The notes under the pieces: generated by a model
What the model was told of the DNA's origin: nothing
The model's input: only the letters and a program-made list of their open reading frames with translations
Database searches by the model: none
Assembly: GCA_027922465.2 (NCBI GenBank)
Contig: BQMF02000233.1
Location: forward strand, 1 to 64,000
DNA from: Turritopsis dohrnii
Taxonomy: Eukaryota; Cnidaria; Hydrozoa; Anthoathecata; Oceaniidae
Length of the DNA: 64,000 nt
Direction of reading: 5' to 3'
Shown: positions 18,335 through 29,463 of the stretch, one piece after another
How positions within the stretch are numbered: the stretch's first letter is position 1
How the letters are laid out: each line of letters starts with the position of its first letter
Position numbers and translations under genes: made by a program

Positions 18335-19117
18335 TTACGAAAAGAAGTTGTCAATACAAGACAAAGAAATAAATAAACTAATCAAAGAAGATATAGATAG
18401 ATTTATCTTTTTGCTAGTTTCACTAGACAATGAAAATGAGAATAAATTCAGGCCGTCAAGTGCAACAGGTACCGTCGGTTCATCTATATAGACGCTGGAA
18501 AAGAATGCACACAGAACATTTGCTTTCTCTTGGTCAGTTTCTGCCATTTTTTTGGAATTTTCATTCATAAGTAGGTCTGGAATTGACGATTTAATCTTAG
18601 TTTTTGCATTCACATATGCCTAAAAGGCTTTACTGTTTGTCTTTGTAGATCTAGCAATTTCTTTCTCATAATCTCTTTTCGCTTTGCGTGTCAACTTACG
18701 TACTTGATTTCTACATTTACAGTAAGCGAGATACGCGTCTGCATCCTTGCTATCAATAAACCTTTTCCATAGCCGGTATTTCTTTTTCTTTTTAGCCATC
18801 GTCTTTTTATAGAGGGGATACCTGCACACTCTTTTCCCAGTCTTTACTGTTCTTGTTGGTATACATATTACTTCGGCTTCCTTATACGTTGCTTCAAATT
18901 TGTTCCATAGCTTGTCAATATCATCTCCGCAGTCTTTAAAATGTTCTGTCCAATTGATGTCAAGAAATTTTTTCATTCTTTCAAAGTCGGCTTTGTTAAA
19001 ATCAGAAACAACTTTAGATGGAAGCTTTTCAGGTTGGAAGTTTTGACATTCCCCCGAAATTATTTTTATCAAATTGCCTTTTTCGGCCTGAAGCCTCGGA
19101 AAATTTGTGAATTTCAA
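18335..19117 (-). pseudogene. LINE ORF2 fragment (endonuclease-RT linker)
   Basis: Read on the minus strand, 19117-18620 encodes a lysine-rich linker with AKRDYEKEIARSTKTNSKAF. After a frame change near 18615 it continues with AYVNAKTKIKSSIPDLLMNE, then AETDQEKANVLCAFFSSVY. This is the segment between endonuclease and reverse transcriptase in jockey/CR1-group LINEs, and it resembles residues 570-640 of the intact LINE at 49.9-53.4 kb (RSFEKGIADEATKNPKRFWA). Neither catalytic domain is present. Confidence 0.7.
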
Positions 19118-19129
19118 ATTACGTGATTA

Positions 19130-19570
19130 TGTTGGGATGCCTATAAATTCCGTTATGGTGTCCCAAAATCTCAAAAAAAGATTGTCAAATTATGGCTAAA
19201 TATTGGTTTTTGGAACAAGTTAAAGCAGCCAATGACAATGAATACAAATGTAACCATTTCCGGATTTCAGAAGTATATGTGGAATATTATCAATCTGGCA
19301 GATTTCAGGTAGCTAGGATTTCTACTTCAAGAAATATTGGATATCAAAATCTCGCATCAAATTCCAAAAAAAATTTAAAATTATATTCATTCTTTTATTA
19401 TAAAAACTGTTTCTCAGAAAATGACCATTTATCTACTTTTTCTTTTAGTTTGAAATGTATCACAATGAATAGATAAGATAATCAACAAATAGTTCAACAA
19501 TATACCAAGGTAAGCTAAATGTAAAGCCGCTTGGCTTGAAAACTCCTGGACGTAACACAACGATACATAC
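19130..19570. other. No recognised feature
   Basis: One open frame of about 94 codons (19192-19476, MAKYWFLEQVKAANDNEYKC) is visible but has no recognisable domain or splice context. I see no repeat ends here. Confidence 0.3.
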
Positions 19571-20090
19571 CTAGTCTCAAAAATTCAACATTGCGGAATT
19601 GCCAACTTGTGATCAAATCTGACATAATGACTGGCAAATTCAAAATCAACATCTTCCATTTGTGCTTTGTAAAAAATTTTATGAATATTGCAGAGCTTTC
19701 GAAATTTGGTCCAAATTTGGCCCAAGTTGTCCAATTATAGTCAAATCTGACAAAATGACTTGTAAAACTTAAAATCAGTACCTTTCAGATGTAATCCATG
19801 CAAAATTTCATGAAAATTGAAGAACTTTCGGAATTTGGACCAAGTTTGGCCCGACTTACCCATTTTTGGTCAAATCTGACAAATTGACTGTCAAATTCGA
19901 AATCATCACCTTTCAAATAAGTTCCGTACAAAATTTTGTGAAATTTGAAGAACTTTCTAAATTTGGTCCAAATTTGGCCTAAATTGTCCAATTTTAGTCA
20001 AACCTGTCAACATAATTGTGAAATTCGAAATCAGCACCTTTCAATCGTGCTTTGTGAAAATTGGTCAACTGAAAGTCCAAATTTGGCCGA
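19570..20090 (+). repeat. 128-bp tandem repeat array 2 (about four diverged units)
   Basis: TTTCGAAATTTGG-type starts occur at 19697, 19826 and 19954 (spacing 129 and 128 bp). The unit shows the same GGTCCAAATTTGGCCC, TCTGACAAA and AAATCAGCACCTTTCAA blocks as the array at 9.4 kb. It is more diverged between units than array 1. Confidence 0.85.
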
Positions 20091-20488
20091 AAATAAATGC
20101 GAATTCGGCAACGATGTCACGAAAGCGTTCATAACTTGAAGTAGTAGGAGGAGGAAGAGGAGGAGAAACCACGGGTATATTAAATCCTTTACTCCACCGC
20201 GGGTGTCCTAAAGTCAATTACTCTACTGCGGGTGTCCTAAAGTCAAAAACACGTGGAACAATGTTAGAGACTGCTAGCTACAGTGTGTTTCGTAATGTTG
20301 GAAATGGAAATTTTAAAGCTGTTTTTTTAAATGAATATACCGAATTTCAAAATAATTTTTACACCGTTGGAAAGCCATTTTGAAGTTCTTTCGGATAGTA
20401 TGTTTTTGCGAAAAATGAAAAAGTGGTTTTTGAAAAAATAAGGAAAATGTCTTGGAAAAATGTAATTAAATTTTTCATGGTCGATTAA

Positions 20489-21245
20489 GGGTCTGATCAT
20501 ATGGAGCTTTTCATCCCTTTGTAGATTATATGTTCACAAACTAGGGTATGTATAAAAGTAAGTGTTATCTATCTTTTTTTTATATATATATATATATTAA
20601 TTTTAATTTATTTTATTTTAATTTCAGTTATTATTAAATATGTGCTTAGTCGATTTTAATTAGTCAATTTCAACTTTTTGAGATATGACTATTTTTATTG
20701 TATTTTCGACAATAAATAATGCGAAATGAAAAAAAAAAAAAAAATCCCGGCAGGGCGGGATGAAAATTGTCCCGGGACGGTTTTTACATTGCGATCATAT
20801 GAGATTTTTGTCCCGCCTTGCCGGGATGAAAATCATCCCGGGACAGTTTTTATGTTATGGTTTATATAAAAAATTTTATTAATGCGCACGTGTGAAATAT
20901 TATCCCGTCCCGGCTAGACGAGGTAATTGTGATCATATGGTAACAATCACCCCGGGATAGTTTTTATATTATTGTTTATATAAAAATTGTAATTACTGCG
21001 CACGCGCGAAATACTATTTCGTCCCAGCAAGACGGGATAACTGTGATCATATGGAAAAAACCACCTCGCTTAAGCGGGATCCCGGCAGAAATAAACGAGA
21101 TCCCACCTAACCGGGACAAGGTGATTTTTTTCGTTTTCCATATGATGAGAAAAAAATTTTTAGCGAGAATTACACAAAAGCTAGGATCTCGTCAAAACGT
21201 CTCGTCTCGCCCTGCCGGGATGAATAGCTCCATATGATCAGCCCC
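20489..21245. mobile_element. Harbinger-type MITE with GATCATATG motifs
   Basis: The ends are GGGTCTGATCATATGGAGCT and, inverted, GGGGCTGATCATATGGAGCT. TAA is duplicated at 20486-20488 and 21246-21248. The interior repeats short palindromic boxes such as TCCCGGGA, GCCGGGAT and GATCATATG. No protein is encoded. It sits inside the outer mariner-like element. Confidence 0.8.
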
Positions 21246-21262
21246 TAACACTTTTTTTTATA

Positions 21263-21885
21263 CAGTGTGTTTCAAAATGATTGCAATGGAAATTTTAAAG
21301 TTGTTTTTCTCAGTAAGTATATCGAATTTTGAAATAATTTTTACATCAATCGAAAGCCCTTTTTGAGATCTTTCGCCAAGTATATTTTTGTGAGAAATGA
21401 AAAAGTGGTTTTCGAGAAAACAAGGAAAATGTCTTGGAAAATTGTCATTAAATTTTTAATGGTCGATTAACACGTAGTTTAATTACATCGTGTTTATTGT
21501 TTCAAAGCACTGAATCCATTCAAATTTTTATTAATTTTATGTTTGCACCGAGACCCCCAAATTGATATTTTAAAACATAAAAGTTAAACGTTTTTCATGA
21601 ACACACGGCTTAAACTTGTTCATTGTTTGCCAAATTGCTGTTATTGTTTGAAAAAATCTTTTCTTTTCATTGACGTCTTAATCGACCATTAAAAATTTAA
21701 TTACATTTTTCCAAGACATTTTCCTTGTTTTCTCGAAAACCACTTTTTCATTTCTCACAAAAATATACTTGGCGAAAGATCTCAAAAAGGGCTTTCGATT
21801 GATGAAAAAATTATTTCAAAATTCGATATACTTACTGAGAAAAACAACTTTAAAATTTCCATTGCAATCATTTTGAAACACACTG
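21263..21885. mobile_element. Tc1/mariner-like fold-back element (inner copy)
   Basis: It begins CAGTGTGTTTCAAAATG and ends with the complement, flanked by TA at 21261-21262 and 21886-21887. The arms are about 210 bp and nearly perfect inverted repeats. It belongs to the same family as the surrounding element, but its ends differ (CAAAATGATTG versus CGTAATGTTGG). It is therefore a separate subfamily that jumped into its relative. Confidence 0.85.
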
Positions 21886-22235
21886 TATGTTTGCGCTGAG
21901 ACTCCCAAATTGATATTTTAAAATATAAAAGTTTAATGTTTTTCGTGAACACACAGCTTAAATTTGTTTATTGTTTTCCAAATTGCTGTCATTGTTTCAA
22001 AAAATCTTTTCTTTTCATTCACATCTTAATCGACCATTAAAAATTTAATTACATTTTTCCAAGACATTTTCCTTATTTTTTCAAAAACCACTTTTTCATT
22101 TTTCACAAGAACATACTATCCGAAAGAACTTCAAAATGGCTTTCCAACGGTGTAAAAATTATTTCGAAACTCGGTATATTCATTTAAGAAAACAGCTTTA
22201 AAATTTCCATTTCCAACATTACGAAACACACTGTA

Positions 22236-22590
22236 CAGTGTGTTTCGTAACGTCGATTAAGATGTGAATGAAAAGAAAAGATTTTTCGAAACAATGACAG
22301 CAATTTGGAAAACAATAAACAAATTTAAGCTGTGTGTTCGCGAGAACGTTAAACTTTTATGTTTTAAAATATCAATTTGGGGGTCTCGGCGCAAACATAA
22401 AATTAATAAAAAATTTGAATGGATTCAGTGTTTTGAAACAATAAGCACGATGTAATTAAACTACGTGTTAATCGACCATTAAAAATTTAATTACATTTTT
22501 GATGACATTTTCCGTATTTTTTCAAAACCCACTTTTTCCTTTTTCACAAAAATATACTTGCCGAAAAATCTTGAAAATGGCTTTCTACCG
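22236..22590. mobile_element. Third, truncated mariner-like copy abutting the outer element
   Basis: CAGTGTGTTTCGTAACGTCG starts immediately after the TA that closes the outer element. Internal sequence (CAATTTGGGGGTCTC, and TTAATCGACCATTAAAAATT at 22469-22488) matches its neighbours. The right-hand arm breaks off around 22590, where a different repeat begins. Confidence 0.75.
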
Positions 22591-22624
22591 TGGCAGATTT
22601 GGACATCCTATCGTGAGTTTGGAA

Positions 22625-23150
22625 ACAAGATGTCCGGCCGGATATTTCAGACGTCCGGCCGGATGTTTAAACGCCCGGCCGGGAGTTTGAGATGTCCGGC
22701 CGGGAGTTTTGAAACTAGTCTTGAAACATCCGGCCGGACATCATCACTCAAAACGTCCGGGCGGGCGTTTGTAAAAAACTGGTCCTGATAATTACCAGCT
22801 AACGTTGTCCGGCCGGGTATCTCAAACATCCGGCCGGGTATGAGGTAACTGAGACGCGTGACTGACGGATTTCATCAATATCTGGTCCTCAAAATCAAAT
22901 ACTTTTGCACAAAGCTGGAAAGTTACAAAATGGCCGAAAGATCTCCAGCTTCCTGGTTATGATGATGTGTACTTTTCTTTATCCAAAAGTATCTAATGCA
23001 GTGCTTCGCAGTAAAATGATTTCCATTTATTAGCTTTGATCTTTTGGTTTCAACACACACAAGTACAAATGCAAGGTGTTGGAACGTCGAACGAGACATT
23101 CTGCTGATATCCGGCCGGACAAACAAAACATCCGGCCGGGCATCTTGATA
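22625..23150. repeat. Cluster of CCGGCCGG boxes, probably a MITE with sub-terminal repeats
   Basis: At least eight copies of a box close to GTCCGGCCGGAT lie at 22630-22845, and two more at 23108-23145. The outermost boxes are inverted with respect to each other (AAGATGTCCGGCCGGATATT at the left, AAGATGCCCGGCCGGATGTT on the complement at the right), as expected for element ends. The central 260 bp is plain sequence. No coding frame is credible. Confidence 0.65.
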
Positions 23151-23252
23151 TTCGTTTGTTTTATCTCTGGCGGTAAGTCAACTAATAGTTGCAAGTCGGC
23201 GGGCGGAAGAACCAACCATTACGGATGGAAGCCCAAGGACTAAAAACTCCCG

Positions 23253-23276
23253 TTACTTACTTACTTACTTACTTAC
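23253..23276 (+). repeat. (TTAC)n microsatellite
   Basis: About six tandem TTAC units, lying between the CCGGCCGG cluster and the next MITE. Confidence 0.85.
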
Positions 23277-23294
23277 AATGGTGAAGATAGTTTA

Positions 23295-23722
23295 GGACAG
23301 CTTTATACAGCCGCATAATCGCCGTGTCGAATTAAATTACTTTAATTCGGGTAAAATTCGACAAAAATGCGACAGTCAATTTATACAGGTTTTGCTGCCG
23401 CACATCAAATTTGACATGACTTTAGACAGCCGCATAAATGTCGAATAAATTTATCATCGTGTGTTTCTTACACGCTGTCACTACTTTCATGTACTTTTTT
23501 CACGAAGTTTAATCAAGCTGTTATGAAATTCGACGATTATGCGGCTTTATAAAGTGATGCCGAATTTATGTCGAAGATTGCCGTTTTATTCGACAAACTC
23601 TGCCGAACTTAATTCATTATGTCGCACTTAATTAATTTTTCACTTTATACAGTCGAATTTACGTCGCATTTAATAAAGAGTTTAATTCGACGCGGCGATT
23701 ATGCGGCTGTATAAAGCTGTCC
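23295..23722. mobile_element. Harbinger-type MITE
   Basis: The ends are GGACAGCTTTATACAGCCGC and its exact complement at the right. The inverted match extends over about 45 bp (through GCATAATCGCCG and GTCGAATTAAA). TTA is duplicated at 23292-23294 and 23723-23725. The inside repeats TCGAAT/ATTCGAC boxes. No transposase is encoded. Confidence 0.85.
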
Positions 23723-23934
23723 TTAAAAACCAGTGTTGAAATGTAAGGCTGCTCACCAATGAAGAACGTCTCAGTGACAAGATAAGTTAAGGATAAGTTA
23801 AAGGAAAGAGTAATATCGATCAAACTCGATCAAATTTAGTGCAGTGAAAGAAAAATTTTCTACCGTTTTGAATGTTGAAAGTAAAATCAATTGAAAAGTC
23901 AGTTTCAAAAGCAGTCTTCAGACACTAATGACAT

Positions 23935-24330
23935 AGATGAACTTATATATTCTGTTAAAAAGAAATTAAAAACAGTGCCAAGACAGGAACAACTGAAGAT
24001 GCTTACGTTCGTTCCAGATAGCTGGACTGTCAAAGATATGCAAGATTTCTATTCAGTGTGAGTCAAATGGCTCGGAAATCAAAGTTAATTAAGGCTGAAA
24101 AAAGAATTTTGCCTGAATTGGACAGGAAGAAAGGAAAAGTGCTTCCTGAAAATATTGTTCAACAACTTAAGGAATTTATGAAAACGACATTATATTCCAG
24201 AATGTGTCCAGGGCAAAGAGAGTTTATGCCTTTGAAAGTTGATGGTGTAAGGATGCACAAACAGAAACGTCTCCTATTGCTTAACTTAAAAGAGCTTCAC
24301 ATTGAGTATATAAGAACAACAATCAAAACT
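23935..24330 (+). pseudogene. Transposon-type ORF of unnamed family, broken
   Basis: The frame reads LKMLTFVPDSWTVKDMQDFY, meets a TGA at 24060, and continues one frame over as RKSKLIKAEKRILPELDRKK, then SRMCPGQREFMPLKVDGVRM and HKQKRLLLLNLKELHIEY. The MCPG...HKQKRLLL.NLKEL combination is, from memory, common to repetitive predicted proteins in cnidarians and sponges. I cannot assign a transposase superfamily. No ends are identified. Confidence 0.5.
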
Positions 24331-24360
24331 AATAAACAAACACTTTCCCCAACATCATAA

Positions 24361-25178
24361 ATATCACAAACTTTTTAATAAAAACAACATCAAAGTTAGC
24401 TATAGCTGCATGCCAAATGTGAAATTGATCATTGATAACCACAACAAGAAGATACTTCATCCCATCAACAAAAATGAAAACGAAAGATCCTGCAATTGCG
24501 TACAAAAAGAAGAATATAACTTGAAATTTTTGAAACATGCTATTGACTAGATTCTCGTGTTATAATGTTTATTCACAATACATTTCCAACTATGAGAGAC
24601 TATGAGTGTCAGAAAGTTTTCAATCTGTGCTCAAGGGTAAGTTTCATAAACCATTTGTTTTACTCTGGTACAATTTAAGAATATGAAGAATATGAAGAAC
24701 CCATTTAGCGTTGAGAAATTCAGGATAAAGGGTTGTCCTGAATGATTTACCCATTGCATTAATTTTTCAAGGAAACTATCAAAAATATCAGATATTCTTT
24801 CCCTGAAGCCATTGTCAAAGAATCAGATAGATGTTCTTATGTATGTGAATACGTCACAACTTCAAGTGATACTCAAGACAAGTTCAATAACTGAGCGTAC
24901 TTTGTACAATTGTGATTTTTGTCATAGAAACTCTCACATGTGTTAGAGCTTCTATGTGGGGGTCCTACAACGTAAAGCATTATTCTGAAAGTCGATAAAT
25001 GATGTTTGTAAACTTACTAAATATATATTGGCTTATAATGAGCTTAACGTACCTCCAGGTAGCGCTGTACATGATGCGTTGTAGGCAACATATTTCCGTA
25101 TAAACACCTTGTGGCATGTCTATAGCTAACAGCGTTTATTTCTGAGATGTACCACGTCAGTATCTCAGGAAATACGGC
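24361..25178. other. No recognised feature
   Basis: AT-rich sequence without a convincing coding frame or repeat ends. Confidence 0.4.
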
Positions 25179-25181
25179 TAA

Positions 25182-25576
25182 GGGGCTGTTCATATGGAGG
25201 TGAGCTGGCCCGGTTAGCCGGGCTAGCTCACTTAGCAGAGATCTCACTGTCATTAAGAAATCTTTATAAAAATAAATTGTGTTCATATGATAAGCGGGCT
25301 GGCTCACTTAAGTGAGATCTCATTTCATTTGACCGGGATCTCACCTAAGTGAGATGAAATTTGTTCATATGAACAGACCAGCCCGGCTTAGTGGGATAGA
25401 TTTTAGACAAGTGCGCACGCGTCGAAATTCGAATTATTGTTTATGTGATGTAAACAACATTCTCCAGCCCGGTTAAGTGGGATGAGAAAAGCCATATGAA
25501 CGCGGGGTGAATTTCATCTCATTCAAGTGAGCCATCCCGGTTAACCGGGCCAGCTCACCTCCATATGAACAGCCTC
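25182..25576. mobile_element. Harbinger-type MITE with GTTCATATG ends
   Basis: The left end is GGGGCTGTTCATATGGAGGT and continues with GAGCTGGCCCGGTTA. The right end is the near-exact complement. TAA is duplicated at 25179-25181 and 25577-25579. The interior repeats CCCGGTTAA, AAGTGAGAT and TTCATATGA. Its ends are clearly related to those of the element at 20489-21245, though the two differ in length and interior. Confidence 0.85.
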
Positions 25577-25699
25577 TAACTCTAAGGTCTTAGCGTATGG
25601 GCACACATGTCTTATTTGCATTTCGATACGGAACCAACCCCCATGGTCCAGTATATTCTCTTCGTTCCTTGCTCTATATTCTTTCAACATATCAAGTAA

Positions 25700-26406
25700 A
25701 GGCTGAAATACACTATCATATCATCAATGATCATTGAAAAATGACAGTGTATTCAGAAAAAAATGTCATTTTTTACACTCTCATTTTCATTTTTTTTCTA
25801 TTGATTCGAATCGAATCTATTGTTTTCGCGCACGTGTTCGTTGCACGCGATGTGATTTTAGACGCTATTAAAACGAAAACAACATTTTGAAGACTTTTAC
25901 ACGCGAAAATGAAGATGCAAGAAGCAACTGAAACATTTATTGAAATTTGGATGAGTCGACCAAGTTTTAATCGCATGTAAATAGCTTCGCAAAATTCAGG
26001 GATAAACTGGGACAATGTGCTTTAACTTGAACAGGGATTGGGTCTTGTATTTTTTTCGTAATATCACCGTCTATGAGATGAAGCAGCTCATCGAAAATAT
26101 TCGGTGGCATTCTTAAAAATCTCGCATATTCTGCGATTTCCCCCACACGTAATTCATGCATGAAGGTATTTTAGATGCCAAGTTCATTTCGTCTATTTAG
26201 CCATGCCTTTACCCATGCACTTCTTTTTTTTTGATTTTCTGCGTTCAACTCTCTTTTTTGATAAAATGTAAACAACGACATCAGCTGCTGTTTCTTCTTC
26301 AGGGTCCATGTTTGTAATTTTCAATGATAGTGTATTCGCGCCGAAATTTTTAATTTCCAATGTCATTGGAATGTATCATTGAAAAATGATAAGTGTATTT
26401 CAGCCT
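25700..26406 (-). mobile_element. Harbinger element, internally deleted, with transposase remnant
   Basis: The inverted ends are AGGCTGAAATACACT and its complement, with TAA at 25697-25699 and 26407-26409. The minus strand carries a transposase N-terminus (26311-25967). It abuts the next element at 26406-26410. Confidence 0.8.
25967..26311 (-). pseudogene. Harbinger transposase N-terminal remnant
   Basis: On the minus strand a frame starts MDPEEETAADVVVYILSKKR. After a frame change it continues with SAWVKAWLNRRNELG, MHELRVGEIAEYARFLRMPP and NIFDELLHLIDGDITKK. The WVKAWL..R...G...-L-REL-F-RM-P-FDELL pattern is the N-terminus of PIF/Harbinger transposases. The DDE domain is absent. Confidence 0.75.
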
Positions 26407-26409
26407 TAA

Positions 26410-26890
26410 AGGGATTCCTGCACTTTAAATGATATTTACAAATATGATAGAGCTCAGAAAATTGTTTAACAAGTCTCTTTTCAATATTTCATAATTATTT
26501 TTAGTTTTTGAGATATTTCGTTTTTAAAATCTTATATTTAATTTATGCAATGCATATTTATGATGTAATAAGATAGTAGCTAACACTTTTCATTAAAATA
26601 ACTTTAGATATGATTAACATTACATCTTTGTAAGTTATTATGAAGTAAGGGCTTCCACTCTGTGTTGATTGATAGAAGAATGAAGTCATAGTATTTACTA
26701 ATTCAGAAGTTCTACACACTAAGAAAATACTATCTTACTACATCATAATTATGCGTTGCATAAATTAATGATTTCTAAATCGAAATATCTGCTCAAGGAA
26801 ACAGAATTTCCAAAAATTGTAAAAAGAGTTCTTAAACAACTTTGCGAGTTCTATCATCCCTTGAAATATCAGAAAATAGCAGGAATCCCT
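26410..26890. mobile_element. TTAA-flanked fold-back MITE
   Basis: It starts AGGGATTCCTGC and ends with the complement, flanked by TTAA at 26406-26409 and 26891-26894. The arms are long, imperfect inverted repeats of about 200 bp, including ATTTATGATGTAATAAGATA against ATTATGATGTAGTAAGATAG. No protein is encoded. The left TTAA overlaps the TAA that closes the preceding Harbinger element. Confidence 0.75.
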
Positions 26891-27031
26891 TTAAAGCTGG
26901 ATTTCCACTTTGCTGGATCAGACCGGACTGGAATGGATTGGAACAAGATCCATTCCGTTCCAGGTGAAAAATGGATTTCCACTCACATACAGGATTTTAC
27001 CGCGCAATGTTTTTGTAAATAGTAAACAAAC

Positions 27032-27358
27032 ATGGCTGCTAATGTTCGTGCAATATTACTTACCTTACTGGTGAGGAAATATTTACAGAGAAAGCAAAAA
27101 AAGTCAAAATATAAAAAAAGGTTTTGGGTGCGTCGGCTTTTGAAAGAACGTAAACAAAAAGGAGAGTATCATTTACTCATTCAAGATATGAGAGTGTTTG
27201 ATCACGAATATTTCTTTAAGCATTTTCGAATGCTGCCTCATAAATACGAGACGCTTTTATCATACGTTGCACCACTCATAACAAAATCATCTATTCCAGC
27301 TGTGAATTATCTTCTTCGTTTAAAATCCTGTTTAAAATATCTTCTTGATTACCCATAA
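27032..27358 (+). pseudogene. Second Harbinger transposase family, N-terminal fragment
   Basis: A 108-codon frame begins MAANVRAILLTLLVRKYLQR and continues with KRFWVRRLLKERKQKGEYHL and FFKHFRMLPHKYETLLSYVA, then PLITKSS. These match the N-terminal part of PIF/Harbinger transposases (R-FWVR, E-R--G-YH-L, F-YFRM---FE-LL, ITK). The match ends at ITKSS, after which the nuclease is missing. The preceding 26895-27031 may hold this element's left end (AAAGCTGGATTTCCAC); I could not find the right end. Confidence 0.7.
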
Positions 27359-28366
27359 GTTGCTGATTGTCCATAACTAATTCACCACGTGAAGTTTTGG
27401 CGCTGTAGTGTCTGCCCTTATTAATTTAAAGTCACATGATCAACACTCGTTTTCATTGGCTTAAAACAAACTGGAACACTTTTGGAGCTAAGAATCCCAA
27501 CTTTTTAGAAATCGGCCAATATAATTAATATTCCAAGCAATTTTTCTGATTGACTTTGAGGTGTAGTTTAGATGTCCAAATGTCCTGAGCCCAACTTGGT
27601 TTTTGCATATCGTAAAAACTAACATCTTGGTGTCAAAGTGAGAAAAATCTCATTTTCCAAAGATTTTGCCCACAGTGGTTTTTCGGCCTGTAAAACTGAA
27701 CCAAATTTTAAGAGCTAATATCTTAACAAGGAAATGTGTTTTTGAGCTGGAATTTTTTTTTTCTTCCTATTTATATGTATAAATCAGCATGCCAAATTTC
27801 ATCAAAATCTGAGGGGGTCACCTGGGAACCATTTTTGTTAAGTTGATATGGAATGAATGACCCAAAATACTTTTTTTCGATAAGCCTTATACCTGACCTA
27901 TTCAAATTTCAAGTCAAACCTTTTATACAAAAATGTGCATACGGTCCGGCACCTAGAACCTAGAGTAAGGGAAGTATATCCAATCTGTTTTTTGCTACCT
28001 TTTCAAATGTTGAAGTAACCATCTAGAAGATAACAAGAAAATTTTTTTTAATGATAAAATAAATAAATATATAAATTTCATTATTTAAAAGCTTTTTGGC
28101 TTATGCCATCTTCAGTAAAACAAAATTTTGTTCATTCTAGTCGGTGGAATGCCACTGATAATGTGTCCTACAACTTTGATAATAAAGCCTTGGGGAAATG
28201 AATGTTATTTTTAATGGAATATGTTGTGTTTGTTTGAGCATGTAATATCTCTCTCAACATTTTTTATCCAATGTTTTATTCGTTTTCACCTTGAATTGTG
28301 CACTTACGTTCTGAAATTTGCCTTGCCTTGACTTTTTTACAACTTTGATCTATAATTTTATTTTAG
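27359..28366. other. No recognised feature
   Basis: Plain AT-rich sequence with no convincing coding frame, element ends or tandem repeats. Confidence 0.4.
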
Positions 28367-28602
28367 ATCTGAAACAGTTAATGATGTGCTGAAACATGGT
28401 GATATGACTATGCTCCCTTCAATGAACTTCATTTCTCTTTCTTTAGGTATGAATTATCACCTGGCTTCAATATGGAGGGCTTTCATCTATTTTTTGAACA
28501 TTTTATTTATGATTTACTTTCTGAGATTCTTACATCACGTGATAAAGAATGATAGAAAGTGTAATAGAAGAAAAAAGCTAAAGAATGATACAGCTATTGA
28601 AG
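28367..28602 (+). CDS. Possible upstream exon of the ankyrin gene (tentative)
   Basis: TTTTATTTTAG precedes an open 236-nt stretch that ends at AAG|GTAAAT. It reads SETVNDVLKHGDMTMLPSMN, then a hydrophobic run with FIYFLNILFMIYFLRFLHHV and a basic tail (KNDRKCNRRKKLKND). It ends in the phase needed by the acceptor at 36376-36377 of the ankyrin gene. If both are used, a Kolobok-like element fills the intron between them. I recognise no domain, and splice sites plus phase are the only evidence. Confidence 0.3.
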
Positions 28603-29463
28603 GTAAATTTCTTACTCAAAATAAATGCTACTTTATTGTACATGGTAAAACAGCAACTATTAAAGGAGTGGTCCACTAAAAAAATCGTCTTTTTGTTTTT
28701 ATTTGAATAAAACAACACTTTTCCATACAAAAATGTTTTTCTTTTTCAAACATTATTAAGTCAATGCCTTTTAACTCACTTTCTTTTTACCTCTAGATTT
28801 TTCTTTACTTTTTGTGTGATGTCACCGTAGTCCACAGCTGTTGCTGTATAAGCAGAGTCGGACACAGGATTTATAACAATTATTTGTCTCAAATTTTTAA
28901 TGTCAGCTGGGGATGAATTTCGTTTTGCAGAAGTTCTAGAGAAGCGTTACACCTCAATTTTTGATACATTTTGAAAATCTGTTCCTTCCTATAAAACGCA
29001 GTGGGAACTGGAAGAGACAAGATAACAACAACAGTTCAATTTGCTAAATAATGTTTTTTCTCAGATTGAATCAGTGTTCCTCTTTCTTCATGATGCACAG
29101 AATGAAACCAGCCATATCATAAGTGAACAAATTCAGGAGACAAATGTTGATAAACCAAATCATACATGGATATGATCATTCTTTCATATCCAGTAAGCAA
29201 TCAAATGCCCAGAAATGACAAAAAAAAAAAAAAAAAATCAAACTTTTAATAAAAAAAAAGTTAATTACCATGATTATCCAGATGCAATGTAAAAACAAGA
29301 AAATTTGCTTAGCCACAGAAGTGCCTCCAGGCAAAAATTGTGGATATGTCATTCTGACAACATCAAGACATATTTGTTGTTCTTGGTATTGGAAACAGTA
29401 AAAAAGTGAGTTATAATGAAAATTAAGAAGAGAAAAACAAATTTAAAAACAATTTTTTTTTAA

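Larger units (their letters stand above)
20281..22233. mobile_element. Tc1/mariner-like fold-back element (outer copy, with two insertions)
   Basis: The element starts CAGTGTGTTTCGTAATG and ends with the complement, flanked by TA at 20279-20280 and 22234-22235. The inverted arms are about 200 bp long (20281-20485 and 22030-22233). It holds two later insertions: a Harbinger-type MITE (20489-21245) and a second copy of its own family (21263-21885). No transposase frame is present. Confidence 0.8.

Noticed and set aside
22647..22829. Open frames rich in RPDV and PAG repeats
   Set aside because: They are translations of the CCGGCCGG boxes in a repeat, not a protein.
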